Source: Acidimicrobiaceae bacterium (GTDB lineage Bacteria > Actinomycetota > Acidimicrobiia > Acidimicrobiales > UBA8190). Taken from it: 5,900 nucleotides of DNA. Under the pieces are notes generated by a model. It worked only from the letters and a program-made list of their open reading frames with translations, had not been told where the DNA came from and did no database searches. Shown here one piece after another: positions 5,637 through 5,900 of this stretch (position 1 is its first letter; the number at the start of each line of letters is the position of its first letter). The position numbers were made by a program, and so were the translations under genes. The DNA is taken from NCBI GenBank assembly GCA_003131945.1, contig PKWD01000145.1, positions 256-6,155 on the forward strand, in the 5' to 3' direction.

Positions 5637-5900
5637 CTAACTACCTGCGGCGTGAGGCGCCGACGGCGGCGGGTCTTGCAAGCGGCGGCATGGATGGTCG
5701 AGCGAAGCGTAGTCCACATAGGAGTCGGTGGCGTTAGAGATGCCGAGCAGCATGCGATGAAAGAGCCCTTTCAGCAGCTTCATGTCGCGAATGGCGGCAA
5801 GCTCCTGACCCTCCGGTATAGGCAAGCCATGGGCCGCTTTGTTGCGACGTCTCCAAGCGGCGTCCTCTTCGGGTCCCAATTCGGGTCTGACGCACTCTCG
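5637..5900 (-). CDS. HEPN-domain protein, C-terminal part (ApeA-like; 5' end outside window)
   Basis: The frame is open through the right edge, so the TTG at 5879 is internal and the gene begins beyond the window. The visible 87 residues read RECVRPELGPEEDAAW, then RRRNKAAHGLPIPEG, then KLLKGLFHRMLLGISNA and SYVDYASL, ending at TAG (5637-5639). RN-KAA-H fits the RNxxxH (Rx4-6H) active-site motif of HEPN ribonuclease domains. The helix after it and the Tyr/Asp-containing tail resemble the C-terminus of the ApeA-type HEPN proteins, some of which act in abortive anti-phage defence by RNA cleavage. Without the N-terminal half the assignment to ApeA is tentative and other HEPN families remain possible. 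Its neighbour is a degraded transposase, fitting a mobile or defence-island setting. Confidence 0.55.
   Translation of the reverse strand, partial: RECVRPELGPEEDAAWRRRNKAAHGLPIPEGQELAAIRDMKLLKGLFHRMLLGISNATDSYVDYASLDHPCRRLQDPPPSAPHAAGS

Noticed and set aside
5582..5650. 8-bp inverted repeat CCGCAGGT / ACCTGCGG as possible IS terminal repeats
   Set aside because: It is short, one arm lies inside the HEPN coding end, and there is no flanking TA duplication as expected for IS630 insertions. Chance is a sufficient explanation.

Overview
The window looks like a high-GC actinobacterial chromosome segment over its left three quarters, possibly Acidimicrobiia. I judge this from protein style and codon use only; no search was run. 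The right quarter, from about 4,440 onward, looks like material of another origin: a Proteobacteria/Acidobacteria-style cupin, a broken IS630-type transposase, an unrecognised small ORF and the end of a HEPN-domain protein.

Left block (1-2235, + strand): the C-terminal part of an OmpR-type response regulator, then its sensor histidine kinase 19 nt later, then a PilZ-domain protein with an intact c-di-GMP-binding signature. The kinase and regulator form a two-component system. The PilZ protein follows after about 100 nt and may be transcribed with them.

Middle block (2201-5028, - strand): four closely spaced units transcribed leftward in the order cupin, aldo/keto reductase, DUF3089-type lipoprotein (broken), histidine-phosphatase-family protein. 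Gaps are 34, 12 and 2 nt, so they look like one operon. The phosphatase and PilZ genes converge and overlap by 35 bp. The lipoprotein gene has lost its central part, including the expected catalytic region, and its two halves lie in different frames. The aldo/keto reductase seems to be a hybrid: its first ~50 residues resemble one subfamily and the rest another, with the switch in a shared conserved motif.

Right block (5029-5900): a short + strand ORF I do not recognise, the first ~52 codons of an IS630-family transposase with a frameshift and no remainder, and at the edge the C-terminal part of a HEPN protein (ApeA-like) with an RNxxxH motif, an anti-phage type of domain. This is the debris expected of a genomic island or insertion hotspot. 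The reductase hybrid also means an assembly chimera between two organisms must be excluded.

I see no tRNA, rRNA, CRISPR array or convincing intrinsic terminator. I did not find a complete undescribed system. The items most worth following are the hybrid reductase and the defence-like right edge.
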